IMG/VR virus record: IMGVR_UViG_3300037882_000675
Location: 1-29,326 of that record
Length of the DNA: 29,326 nt
Reading direction: 5' to 3' (one strand)
DNA from: a virus
Every line of letters begins with the position of its first letter. Position 1 is the first letter of the stretch. Positions 7,820 to 15,776 of this stretch are shown here, piece after piece. Made by a program: the position numbers and the translations under genes. The notes beneath the pieces were generated by a model. It saw only the letters and a list, made by a program, of their open reading frames with translations. It did not search any database and had not been told where the DNA came from.

Positions 7820-8319
7820 TGAAATGGTTGCTTCGATTGATTGGAACGATTGGTTTTGCCCTTGCTATGTTGCTGGCTCGAAAAGCTCCAGCAGATGATC
7901 TTTTGGGTAAGCTCACGGTGGCTCCGTTCGCCTCTTTGAAGGGCGCGGAGATTACCGGTGACAACACCCTTGGGGCGGGTCTTGATGCTGGTCTTGGTGT
8001 GAATGACTTTGTTTCAATTCACATTGCCAACATAACGCTTGAGTTGAATGGTTGGCGTTCCAGCGTGGTGGATGAGACTGAAGCCTATGGCCGGGCTGAT
8101 TTTAGCCCGCTCAAGGACATATCGTTTGTTCTATATGGCAAAGGTGGAGCCACTCGTAATTGGAATAACGACGCTTGGGCGTTGGGCGTTGGCGTTGGTG
8201 CCCAATACAGCTTCACAAAAAATGTTGGTATTGGGGCTGACTACACCATCAATGCTTGGTTCAATGGTCCTGAAGATAAAAGTTCTTTGGCCCGTGCCTT
8301 TTTCCAACTAAGCTTCTAA
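7819..8319 (+). CDS. Outer-membrane beta-barrel protein with signal peptide
   Basis: 166 residues. I start it at 7819 (TAATG overlap with the holin-like gene, AGGA 8 bases upstream); the longer frame from 7537 only mirrors the holin gene. The first 29 residues are a signal peptide (MKWLLRLIGTIGFALAMLLARKAPADD). The rest is a run of alternating amphipathic strands with Gly turns: LGAGLDAGLGVNDFVSIHIANITLEL, DISFVLYGKGGATRNW, ALGVGVGAQYSFTKNVGIGADYTINAWF, and it ends LARAFFQLSF. A terminal Phe is the signal read by the BAM machinery, and the size fits an 8-strand barrel like OmpA-N, Ail or lambda Lom. Likely inserted in the host outer membrane, perhaps to alter the surface or block superinfection (inference). 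Confidence 0.75.
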   Translation: MKWLLRLIGTIGFALAMLLARKAPADDLLGKLTVAPFASLKGAEITGDNTLGAGLDAGLGVNDFVSIHIANITLELNGWRSSVVDETEAYGRADFSPLKDISFVLYGKGGATRNWNNDAWALGVGVGAQYSFTKNVGIGADYTINAWFNGPEDKSSLARAFFQLSF

Positions 8320-8320
8320 C

Positions 8321-8638
8321 ATGCGTTACCTACTCTTAGCTCAAGTTGCTCCAAGTGCAACAACTGATACCGAGCTTATTTCGGGTAATAAGCAGGACTA
8401 TCAGCGGGCTAAGTTTTTGGTAATCTGTAACCGTGGCGGCACGAATACCACCTTTCGTGTCCGCCACGCTAAAGCTAATGCGGCAGCGAGTAATGAGCAG
8501 TATTGGTTTTATGATACCCCGATTCTGGCGAATGACTCTTTGACGTTGGCGGTCGACGCGGGCATTGAGAGCTACGATTCGGTGTTTGTTTATGCTGGTA
8601 ATGCAAACCTTTCCTTCAACATCTACGGCGAGGTATGA
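8321..8638 (+). CDS. Small virion protein of fibre/tail type
   Basis: 105 residues, all-beta. It begins MRYLLLAQVAPSATTDTELI and contains VICNRGGTNTTFRVRHAKA, YWFYDTPI, and ends DSVFVYAGNANLSFNIYGEV. This series ('C-N-R-G', 'Y-D-x-P-I', 'V-x-V-Y-A-x-x-A-N-L-S-F-N-x-x-G') recurs as a short protein beside tail-fibre genes in many phages, probably forming a small trimeric or ring structure. It starts one base after the beta-barrel stop and overlaps the next gene by 4 bases (ATGA). Exact role unknown. Confidence 0.65.
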   Translation: MRYLLLAQVAPSATTDTELISGNKQDYQRAKFLVICNRGGTNTTFRVRHAKANAAASNEQYWFYDTPILANDSLTLAVDAGIESYDSVFVYAGNANLSFNIYGEV

Positions 8639-9567
8639 GCTTTACTAGCCGCTACGATCGCGTTAAGGTTCAAATCAAGGACGCCACAGGGACGTTGCTT
8701 GAGGTTGGAACTATAGTTGATGGCGAGTTTCTAAAAAGAACTGGTTCAACTATTGTTAGCGCTGCGGCTGGTGGAGGTGGAGTTTCAGACGGTGATAAAG
8801 GGGATATAACGGTCAGTGGAGGCGGCGCAACTTGGACTATTGACGCTACCGCTGTTACCTTTGCTAAGATTCAAAACATTGCTACTGATAGGCTGTTGGG
8901 TCGAGATACCGCGGCGTCGGGAAGTCCAGAAGAGATTAGTCTTAATGCGACGCTTGAGTTTACGGGTGCCACCGCGATTCAAAGAGCGGCTTTAACTGGC
9001 GACGTTACTGCTAGCGCCGGTAGTAATGCAACAACTCTAGCGGCGGGCAGTGCATCGGTGCTGAATTCTGGCACCTTGCCCGCTGGTCGGATGCCAGCGT
9101 TGACGGGTGACGTAACGACAATCGTCGGCACGGTAGCAACTACTATTGCAAATGATGTAGTGACGTATGGAAAGATGCAGAACGTCTCGGCTATCTCAAA
9201 GTTACTTGGTCGGGGGTCGGCTGCCGGTGTGGGCGATGTAGAAGAAATTACTCTTGGAACAAATTTAAGCATGAGCGGGACAACGCTTAATGCAAGCGGT
9301 GGAGGGTCGGCAAGCATAACAGCAACAACAGTCACGGTTCCATACGGCACTAGGGATGCTTTGATAGCTGTTACCGACGCTTCTGTAACTGTAGCTAGTA
9401 AGATACTTTTGACTGTTGGTGCCTATCTTCAAACTTTAACAAACGATCCTTCTGACGCAGATTTTTCTGTTGAAGATATCGGAACTGGAACATTTAACGT
9501 TCGAGTTCGAGCTAAGGGAAGAGAGTCGATTGGTGGTCCTTTTAATCTTAACTACATTCTAGGATAA
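8635..9567 (+). CDS. Tail fibre protein with internal repeat
   Basis: 310 residues, no signal peptide. The N-terminus (MSFTSRYDRVKVQIKDATGT) could be the virion attachment part. A Gly-rich linker leads to two related modules: one at about residues 52-120 with GDITVSGGG, VTFAKIQNIATDRLLGR and EEISLNATLEF, and one at about 155-222 with GDVTTIVG, VVTYGKMQNVSAISKLLGRG and EEITLGTNLSMSGTTLNA. This 'G-D-V/I-T ... K-I/M-Q-N ... L-L-G-R' module is widespread in phage fibre shafts. The C-terminal ~80 residues form a different domain, probably the tip. Start overlaps the previous stop as ATGA. Confidence 0.75.
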   Translation: MSFTSRYDRVKVQIKDATGTLLEVGTIVDGEFLKRTGSTIVSAAAGGGGVSDGDKGDITVSGGGATWTIDATAVTFAKIQNIATDRLLGRDTAASGSPEEISLNATLEFTGATAIQRAALTGDVTASAGSNATTLAAGSASVLNSGTLPAGRMPALTGDVTTIVGTVATTIANDVVTYGKMQNVSAISKLLGRGSAAGVGDVEEITLGTNLSMSGTTLNASGGGSASITATTVTVPYGTRDALIAVTDASVTVASKILLTVGAYLQTLTNDPSDADFSVEDIGTGTFNVRVRAKGRESIGGPFNLNYILG

Positions 9568-9570
9568 TTT

Positions 9571-10377
9571 ATGATTTTATATGACGCGCGCGGCAATGAA
9601 CTTCTCAGTAGTTTTCCGGACATTACAACGGGGCAGACCTTCACGGATGCCCGGACAATCTCGGCCACGCTGGGCGCGCTCAATGCCGAGACGGTGATGG
9701 ACCTGATGGGCTGTGCCACGGTGACGTATGACGTGCGGACAGCAGCGGCGGTGTTGACCTATCTATGGGAGGGCACCATTGACGGGACGAACTATTTCGC
9801 GCTGCCGGCCTTCGTGAATTTTCAACTGCTCGCGGCCACAGCTACGGCGGAGCAATACGCGACCTCGGTGACGACCGCCACAACCCATTCTGGCTCTTAC
9901 ACGGTGGGCGTGACGGGTCTGCGTCGCGTGCGCTTGCGCGTGTCGGCTTACACGTCGGGCAACATCACTGTCTCGGCGCGTGGCTCGAAGGCGGATTCGT
10001 TGATTTACGCCCGTCCGCTGCCTTCCACCCTGCACGTCACGGCGACTGCAGCGGCGAACACGGCGGCCACGGCCACACTGCCGGCGGCGGGTGCGGGCAT
10101 GTTCCATTACATCACGAACATCAACCTGACTCGCAACGCTACGGCGGCGTTGGCGGGCACAGCGACCCTGATTCATACTTCGACGAATCTTCCCGGTTCC
10201 CCGGCGTGGAGTGTAGGCAATGCGATGGCGGCGGGCGGCACGCAGATTGATTTGGCTTACACGCCGACGACGCCGCTCAAGAGCAGCGTGGCGAACACCA
10301 ACACCACGGTCGTCATGGCTGCTGGTGGAGCGGCGGTGTTGAACCGGGTGAACGTGAGTTATTACGTTGGTTTCTAA
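9571..10377 (+). CDS. Beta-rich tail/virion protein, high GC
   Basis: 268 residues. AGGA stands 6 bases before the ATG. The sequence is Ala/Thr-rich and beta-prone with no signal peptide: a first domain to about residue 145 (including TYLWEGTIDGTNYFALPAF and VGVTGLRRVRLRVSAYTSGNITV), then a second from about 150 ending NRVNVSYYVGF. The 'Y-x-W-E-G-T-I-D-G-x-x-Y/W' and 'G-L-R-R-V-R-L-R-V-S-A-Y-x-S-G' patterns are common in phage structural proteins of unknown function. Its GC is far above both neighbours (43 of 60 bases in 9901-9960 by hand count), which points to recent exchange. The gene ends 5 bases before palindrome copy 2. Confidence 0.65.
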   Translation: MILYDARGNELLSSFPDITTGQTFTDARTISATLGALNAETVMDLMGCATVTYDVRTAAAVLTYLWEGTIDGTNYFALPAFVNFQLLAATATAEQYATSVTTATTHSGSYTVGVTGLRRVRLRVSAYTSGNITVSARGSKADSLIYARPLPSTLHVTATAAANTAATATLPAAGAGMFHYITNINLTRNATAALAGTATLIHTSTNLPGSPAWSVGNAMAAGGTQIDLAYTPTTPLKSSVANTNTTVVMAAGGAAVLNRVNVSYYVGF

Positions 10378-10382
10378 GCTGC

Positions 10383-10399
10383 TGTTTAGCGACTAAACA
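10383..10399. repeat. Dispersed 17-bp palindrome, copy 2 (intergenic)
   Basis: TGTTTAGCGACTAAACA with perfect 7-bp arms around CGA, followed by AGAC. It fills the 27-base gap between the high-GC gene and the first nozzle gene, ending 5 bases before that ATG, where a ribosome binding site would be. It is the exact reverse complement of copy 1. Confidence 0.85.
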
Positions 10400-10404
10400 A
10401 GACT

Positions 10405-11838
10405 ATGGCAAGATTTGAAATTCCGAGTTTTAAGTATGGGTTGGATACCCGAAGGGATGTTTTAACCTCCACAGTGGGAACATTAACAACGGCAAATAAT
10501 GTTTTTGTTAATCAAGGTGGGGAGTTAGTTAAACGCCTTCCCTTTATTCGTTGGCTTGACCTTAATTATACTGATTCAACTTCTAGTTTGCAGGGAGTTT
10601 TCTTTGGGCTTGTTGTTGATAATAGTAACTTTACTGTTTTTGGCAGTTCACTTTTGTTTGGAGCAACGGTTACGCAGTCGCAGCCTACCTTGAGTGGAGC
10701 GTTGCCTGCGAGCATCAAGGCGGGTTTTGTTATCAATTATGTGCAGCTGAAACACCCGAGCTTGACAAACGACAGTTCAGAGACTTATAACGCCACTTAT
10801 CATCGGATGACTAAGTTGGTTTATGTAAGCGTTTTTAATGGTCTTTCGTTGTGCGTTGCAGAGTTTAGTGACGGGAATAGGTTTCTTTACTATAATGGGG
10901 ATTTGGTGCAACATTCGGCGAATGGGCTAGTGTTGGAGGGTCGCGTAGCGGTAACGGATTTATCCAATGACCTTTTGAGGCAGTTTCGGGCCGTGCAGTG
11001 GAATGGAATTGCGAACACTGACGAGGCTCTTGCTACGGAAAACGGTTCGACGATTATCAATTCACCCCCAACAGATTACTTTGGCGCCGACTTGGATAGC
11101 TCGTCAACGAGTGGGTTGTTTGGGGTTAAATTTATTAGTAAGGATAACGCAGCCACTCCGGGTGTTAGGGCCATCGCAAAGTTCAAGGTCACAAATGCTG
11201 GAACATTTGAAGTCCTAGCGCCGATTAACATTGATGGAACTGGAAGCACAAATCTGTGCGGTGGGAATGTGACAGCGGGAACGATAGCGGCTTGCGTGAC
11301 TGCTATTATTAGGGCTATCAATGACTTTACTTCATTTCATGGTTACTCGGCTGTGGCGACAGCGGCAACGGTTGATGAGGTTCAAGTAAATGCTCCAGAA
11401 GGGTTTGACCTAACAACTGCAATTGATTTGACTGTTAACGCCACCGCAGGTGGAACAACTGGCGCCGCTACTGGTGCAACGCCTTTCACGGCTAGATTTG
11501 TAGCGCAGACCGGGCAGCTAAATGGTGGTGTCTTAATTCAAACACGAGCTGTGACACAGTCTCAGTTTGAGCAAATCTTTACTGTTGGCGCTACTGCTGG
11601 GGTGCAAACAACAGGTGGGGCTGGCACAACGGTTATTACAATCACTCCGTTGCCCGGTGCAATAGGACAACCAATGCAGGCAAGAACTGGGGTAAATGGG
11701 TCATCGCCTTGTGCGTTTTCGGCTCAACTAAAGTTTAATGGCGCGCATGAGTCACAGGCTTCGTTTTCAATTCTTGTAACTAATGGCGCTGAGTCGGTTA
11801 CTCTTAATCTTACAGTCTATTTGGTCGTAACCATTTAA
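10405..11838 (+). CDS. Tail nozzle protein, part 1 (T7 gp12 / P22 gp10-like N-terminal half)
   Basis: 477 residues. The N-terminus FEIPSFKYGLDTRRDVLTS, then ANNVFVNQGGELVKRLPF, is the typical opening of podovirus nozzle or DNA-stabilisation proteins ('F-x-x-G-L-x-T ... A-x-N-V-x-V ... G-x-x-x-K-R'). Beta-propeller-like strands follow, interrupted at about residues 230-390 by an insertion with VRAIAKFKVTNAGTFEVLAPINIDG and further beta modules. The protein stops in the middle of what is usually a single ~700-800 residue chain; the next gene, 2 bases downstream in another frame, continues the pattern. I therefore read 10405 and 11841 as two subunits of a split nozzle. The gene has no Shine-Dalgarno; palindrome copy 2 occupies that position. 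Confidence 0.65.
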   Translation: MARFEIPSFKYGLDTRRDVLTSTVGTLTTANNVFVNQGGELVKRLPFIRWLDLNYTDSTSSLQGVFFGLVVDNSNFTVFGSSLLFGATVTQSQPTLSGALPASIKAGFVINYVQLKHPSLTNDSSETYNATYHRMTKLVYVSVFNGLSLCVAEFSDGNRFLYYNGDLVQHSANGLVLEGRVAVTDLSNDLLRQFRAVQWNGIANTDEALATENGSTIINSPPTDYFGADLDSSSTSGLFGVKFISKDNAATPGVRAIAKFKVTNAGTFEVLAPINIDGTGSTNLCGGNVTAGTIAACVTAIIRAINDFTSFHGYSAVATAATVDEVQVNAPEGFDLTTAIDLTVNATAGGTTGAATGATPFTARFVAQTGQLNGGVLIQTRAVTQSQFEQIFTVGATAGVQTTGGAGTTVITITPLPGAIGQPMQARTGVNGSSPCAFSAQLKFNGAHESQASFSILVTNGAESVTLNLTVYLVVTI

Positions 11839-11840
11839 TT

Positions 11841-13289
11841 ATGGCAACCTTTGCTTTTTCGGGTGGCGTGGCTCCGGTTTACGGGGCAGGACAGAAATCT
11901 AAGTTCCGTCATGGTGGAACATGGGCTGCTGGAGATACTTGGAGTGCGCAGGTTACCAGTCAGCTTACGGGGGATTTTACCATTGGCCTGGGTAACATTG
12001 CCGGAAAGGTTTATACCTCTTGTCTAACCTTCAAAGAACGCGCCATCCTTGGTTACGAGGGCGGTTTCGCCATTAGCGAAATTGACGATCCAACCGGCTG
12101 GGAAGAGCAAAACACCGGCGCAGCAACGTTTCCTTTTTCAAACACCTATGGCCTTGTCGATACCGTTGTAGGGTTGAGCACTACAACTGGTCGGCTCTAT
12201 ACTTTCGGTGAAAGAACAATTCAAAGTTGGGCCACTGATGCCGATCCTACTAAATGGGTTTTGACACAGGTAATTGACAATTCTGGAACAGTCTTTGGTG
12301 GCAGTGTTCAGGCTATTGGTGAGATTGATGTTTACTATGTTGACCGGATTGGGTTTAGGAGTGTTCAAACCAAAGAGCTAACCGGCGACGCTTTTGTTGG
12401 CGACATTGGGACGCCTATTGATTCTGTTATATCCAATCTGATTCCTAATATCTCAAATCCAGAAAGTGTTTGTTCTGCTATTTCTCCAGTTACAAAGAAC
12501 TACATGTGTTGGTTGACGTCATCGTTTTATAACTTTGCAAAGTATCCAACCTCGAAAATAAGTGCATGGAGTAGGTTCACAGCGGACTACACTAATACAG
12601 CCGGGGCCGTCAGCGGGGCTGGGGTGTTTAATGGTTCTGGTCAAAGCACTATTGCTACTACCATAGGCGTAGTTTACGCTTGGGTTCGTGGAAGCGGAGC
12701 TACTTCAATTTCACTGGTCAATGGAACAGAAACGCTTAATTATGAAACTCACTTTACGGCGCAAGGAGCAACAGTTACAATAAATGGAACGGTTGGAGAG
12801 ACGGTAACCGATAGCATTGTACCTATTGTTACGTTTACACCGACAAAGTTAATAACACAAGAGGCTTCTGTTTATGCTTATGCTAGTGATAATTATATTT
12901 ATCGACAATTTGGTTATGAAGATGGTATAGCAGTTGGCACTGATGATCGTTCCAAGGCTACTGTTATTACTCCTTGGTTGGCCTTGAATGGCGGAAAACA
13001 AGTTCAACTTCAAGCTATCGAAATTAACTGTGTTGGGCAATGGGCAGTGCTCGTTGCGACTAATCCGATGAACCCTGTTGATGTGCTTGTTTGCACGACC
13101 CCAACGGCTGGAGTTCCACAAGCTGAAACATCTTCGACAGTTGGGCTACGTAGGTATGCTGTTAGTGGAAATTGCTCGCATGTTAGAATAACCTTTGTTT
13201 CGATTGCAACTGGTTATTATGCTCCTTCTTCGTTTCCTGCAAAACTTTGTTCGGCGGCCGTGATTTTCCAACCTTCCAACGAAAAATAA
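11841..13289 (+). CDS. Tail nozzle protein, part 2 (DNA-stabilisation, P22 gp10-like C-terminal half)
   Basis: 482 residues. Repeated beta-propeller blades are visible: YTSCLTFKERAILGYEGGFAIS, SEIDDPTGWE, GRLYTFGERTIQSWATDADP, AIGEIDVYYVDRIGFRSV, and SKISAWSRF. The sequence 'F-G-E-R-T-I-Q-x-W' and the late 'AWSRF' are characteristic of P22 gp10-type stabilisation proteins, where they read as 'S-R-x-S-I-Q-x-W' and 'A-W-S/T-R'. An inserted beta domain lies at about residues 255-340. The C-terminal part (residues ~350-480) is a separate beta domain ending in a short polar tail. In the virion it would close the tail tube and hold packaged DNA. It starts TTAATTATG, 2 bases after part 1. Confidence 0.7.
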   Translation: MATFAFSGGVAPVYGAGQKSKFRHGGTWAAGDTWSAQVTSQLTGDFTIGLGNIAGKVYTSCLTFKERAILGYEGGFAISEIDDPTGWEEQNTGAATFPFSNTYGLVDTVVGLSTTTGRLYTFGERTIQSWATDADPTKWVLTQVIDNSGTVFGGSVQAIGEIDVYYVDRIGFRSVQTKELTGDAFVGDIGTPIDSVISNLIPNISNPESVCSAISPVTKNYMCWLTSSFYNFAKYPTSKISAWSRFTADYTNTAGAVSGAGVFNGSGQSTIATTIGVVYAWVRGSGATSISLVNGTETLNYETHFTAQGATVTINGTVGETVTDSIVPIVTFTPTKLITQEASVYAYASDNYIYRQFGYEDGIAVGTDDRSKATVITPWLALNGGKQVQLQAIEINCVGQWAVLVATNPMNPVDVLVCTTPTAGVPQAETSSTVGLRRYAVSGNCSHVRITFVSIATGYYAPSSFPAKLCSAAVIFQPSNEK

Positions 13290-13291
13290 CT

Positions 13292-14203
13292 ATGAGTTTT
13301 ACCAGCACCCTTACCCATAACGTTATACAGCCAAATGGAGGATCGGTTACTAAGCTGTATAAGATGAATGAGAAGCGTCGACAAGGTTTGATTAACCTCG
13401 GTGAGCAACAAATCAACGCAGCTTTTGAAGGTGGGAGCGCACCTTTTTACTCGCTTGCGGATTACAGAGGACCGATTGGTAAAAATGGTGGAGGGTTGGG
13501 AAGAGTGGCTGCGCGGCCAAATGGTGGAAGTATGTATGCCCCTCCCGGTCAAAGGGACTTTGGACAGGAATTTAGAGCACCAGCTACACCAACTTCTTAC
13601 TTTAAGCAAAACGGTCAAGGGCAGTTTATGGCCGTGGCTAATCCTAGTTCAAAAAGCTTGAAAAGGGGTTTGTATTTTAATGCCCCGGAGACTAAAACCT
13701 TTGAAGGTTATACAGATAAGTTCTACAACGAACGTGAAAAAGCTTATACTGACTTTGCTATGCCACAGGTTGCGCAGCAGTATAGGGATGCCAAGGCTGC
13801 CACCTTATATGGATTGGCCAACCGAGGGCAGATTGGTTCTTCCTTGGACACTAAAGCACAAAGCAATCTCGAACGCACAAGCGCCGGTGCCCGACAAGCG
13901 GTTGTGGATAATGCGATTGACCAGAGTTCGAAGCTAAGAATGGACCTTGAGAATGCGAGACAAGCGCAACTGCAACAGTTGTATCAATCCACAGACCCAA
14001 GCAAAGCAGTAGCCAGCGCGATTGCTACAAGTCAAAACTTCCGACGCCCGAGTTCCTTTGCACCAATCATAAACGCCTTCGCTAACATTGCAAACACTTA
14101 CGCCACAAACCAAGCAATCCAAGGCTACAATAAACAGGCCCAAGTCTATGGCGGTCAAGACCAACAAAACCAACCTCAATCATACGTTGCTCCGATTAAC
14201 TAA
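13292..14203 (+). CDS. Internal virion / ejection protein (1)
   Basis: 303 residues. I chose the ATG at 13292, two bases after the previous stop; an in-frame ATG at 13247 would run through the nozzle gene. The first ~130 residues are polar and Gly/Pro-rich. Residues ~150-270 are long Ala/Gln/Arg helices (YRDAKAATLYGLANRGQIGSS, then ARQAVVDNAIDQSSKLRMDLENARQAQLQQ) and the C-terminus is Gln/Asn-rich (about 285-303). This composition is typical of T7 gp14-class internal virion proteins, which leave the capsid and span the host envelope during DNA injection. It heads a run of four such genes ending in the giant protein. Confidence 0.55.
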   Translation: MSFTSTLTHNVIQPNGGSVTKLYKMNEKRRQGLINLGEQQINAAFEGGSAPFYSLADYRGPIGKNGGGLGRVAARPNGGSMYAPPGQRDFGQEFRAPATPTSYFKQNGQGQFMAVANPSSKSLKRGLYFNAPETKTFEGYTDKFYNEREKAYTDFAMPQVAQQYRDAKAATLYGLANRGQIGSSLDTKAQSNLERTSAGARQAVVDNAIDQSSKLRMDLENARQAQLQQLYQSTDPSKAVASAIATSQNFRRPSSFAPIINAFANIANTYATNQAIQGYNKQAQVYGGQDQQNQPQSYVAPIN

Positions 14204-14848
14204 ATGAGTGCCGCCGGATACATGCAAGCCCTGCAAATTGCAGGAGGGGTGATAGAGAGCGTTGCGGCTAGTCGGGCAGCACAGGAGATGCGCGATGAAA
14301 CTGCAAGAGAAATACGTCGGCAAGGAAAATATCGTAACGAGGGTTTCTCGGAACTCGGTGCCACTATCCCAACACAAGGGGTGGAGAGTGCTAGAGAGTC
14401 TATCGCCGACAACACTGCAAAAAGAGAAGGAAAATATCAAGATGCGAATCAGAGAAAGTTTGACACAACTGGAAGCGGCCCGTCGCAGAGAGACCAAATG
14501 GCTATTGGCATGTCTGGTAGTGCTAGGGCTAACTTGGGTGCTTATAGCGATTGGCAACTGAATCAAATGATTAAGAGGTTGAGGTTGCAGGAGAAGTTGA
14601 ATAAGATTAGTAGTTTCTCTGGTGGAGAGGCGCAGATATTTCCTAGTAGGTTGAGCGATGCGCAGCATAGTCAGGATGAACTGGGGGCTTTTGGGGCTTT
14701 TCTAGGGTCGGTCGGTGGGGCTGGGTCGAGCTACGCAGCGTATGCGAAACAGAATCCAAACGTGGCAACTGATTACAACAAGGGTTATGACTACACCCCA
14801 CAAGAAGGTCAAATCAATACCAACGACGGTCAACAGATGTGGAGTTAA
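14204..14848 (+). CDS. Internal virion / ejection protein (2)
   Basis: 214 residues, starting directly after the previous stop (TAAATG). An N-terminal hydrophobic/Ala helix (YMQALQIAGGVIESVAASRAA) leads into a charged helical region rich in Arg, Glu and Gln (QEMRDETAREIRRQGKYR). A second Gly/Ala stretch at about 160-185 (GAFGAFLGSVGGAGSSYAAYA) could insert in a membrane or pack in a channel, and the C-terminus is polar. The layout, one helical block flanked by small-residue stretches, resembles T7 gp14-like proteins that form the outer-membrane part of the ejection channel. The assignment rests on composition and on its place between two similar genes. Confidence 0.5.
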   Translation: MSAAGYMQALQIAGGVIESVAASRAAQEMRDETAREIRRQGKYRNEGFSELGATIPTQGVESARESIADNTAKREGKYQDANQRKFDTTGSGPSQRDQMAIGMSGSARANLGAYSDWQLNQMIKRLRLQEKLNKISSFSGGEAQIFPSRLSDAQHSQDELGAFGAFLGSVGGAGSSYAAYAKQNPNVATDYNKGYDYTPQEGQINTNDGQQMWS

Positions 14849-14850
14849 TT

Positions 14851-15774
14851 ATGGCTGATTATTATACACCTTGGGGTGAAGCGAGTCAAGGGTTTGACAG
14901 GTTGGGCAGCGCGGCTGGGAATGTGCTTTTGCAGTTGGCACAGAATCGGGCTGGTATGGCAAGGGCAGGGTATGAGTATGATTTGAACCGTCAGAAGTTG
15001 GAGATGGAAAGGGAGCAGAACCGTGAGAGGGGCGCGCTGTATAAGGCACAGAGTGCCCTTGCTCAAGCCGACGAAGCTTTGACAAAGAAGAAGGCTGATG
15101 AGATTCAGGTTGGACAGGACTTGGCTTCTTCTTTTGGAACTACGATTGAGAATTTGGTCAAGGCTCAACAAGGCGTTACACCTTTGCATGCACCGAGCTT
15201 GGAAGCAATCGCGGCTGGTCAGGCAGGACAGATGGCCGGGGCTGGGTTGAGGTTTGCTCCACAAAATTTATCGCAGCTTGCGAGCTTTGGTGATCCACGC
15301 TTGCGCGCGCTAATGGCAACTGACACAAGAATTCCCGCTTCGGTTAATGTTAATGAGATACCATTGAACGCAGCTAGTGGACAACCGATGAACTTTGGCA
15401 CCTTGGCTACTCCGCCGGGATATACGTTGACTGATAGAGCAACTGGTGCGCAGACTGTTACACAAGATAGGCAACCGAATGAGGGGGCTTTTGGTGGGAT
15501 TGTTGGGCCTGTGTTTAATGACGCGGCGAAGTTTCAGGCATTGATTGCTCAGATGCAGAGTGATGGTGAGGAGGTTCCTGCTGAGTTGCAATCGCAGGCA
15601 AACATTGCTAATCAGTTAAAGGGCTTGGTTACACAAGGCTTGACACAGAGGTTGCAGAAGGGACAGACCAATGCTCCTGCAAGTGGCGGTCCGGCCGTTG
15701 GAGAGGTACGAAAGGGTTATAACTTTAAGGGCGGCAATCCTGCGGACAAGAACAATTGGGAAAAGGTTCAATAA
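14851..15774 (+). CDS. Internal virion / ejection protein (3)
   Basis: 307 residues. GGAG is 6 bases before the chosen ATG at 14851; an earlier in-frame ATG at 14839 overlaps the preceding gene. The N-terminal ~100 residues are a long helix or coiled coil: LGSAAGNVLLQLAQNRAGMA, then LNRQKLEMEREQNRERGALY and QADEALTKKKADEI. The middle is Ala/Pro/Gly-rich, the C-terminal third is again helical and Gln-rich (about 220-265), and the end is KGGNPADKNNWEKVQ, basic and polar. This fits a T7 gp15-like core protein that carries the giant partner. It is 2 bases from the giant gene and is almost certainly co-translated with it. Confidence 0.5.
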   Translation: MADYYTPWGEASQGFDRLGSAAGNVLLQLAQNRAGMARAGYEYDLNRQKLEMEREQNRERGALYKAQSALAQADEALTKKKADEIQVGQDLASSFGTTIENLVKAQQGVTPLHAPSLEAIAAGQAGQMAGAGLRFAPQNLSQLASFGDPRLRALMATDTRIPASVNVNEIPLNAASGQPMNFGTLATPPGYTLTDRATGAQTVTQDRQPNEGAFGGIVGPVFNDAAKFQALIAQMQSDGEEVPAELQSQANIANQLKGLVTQGLTQRLQKGQTNAPASGGPAVGEVRKGYNFKGGNPADKNNWEKVQ

Positions 15775-15776
15775 TT

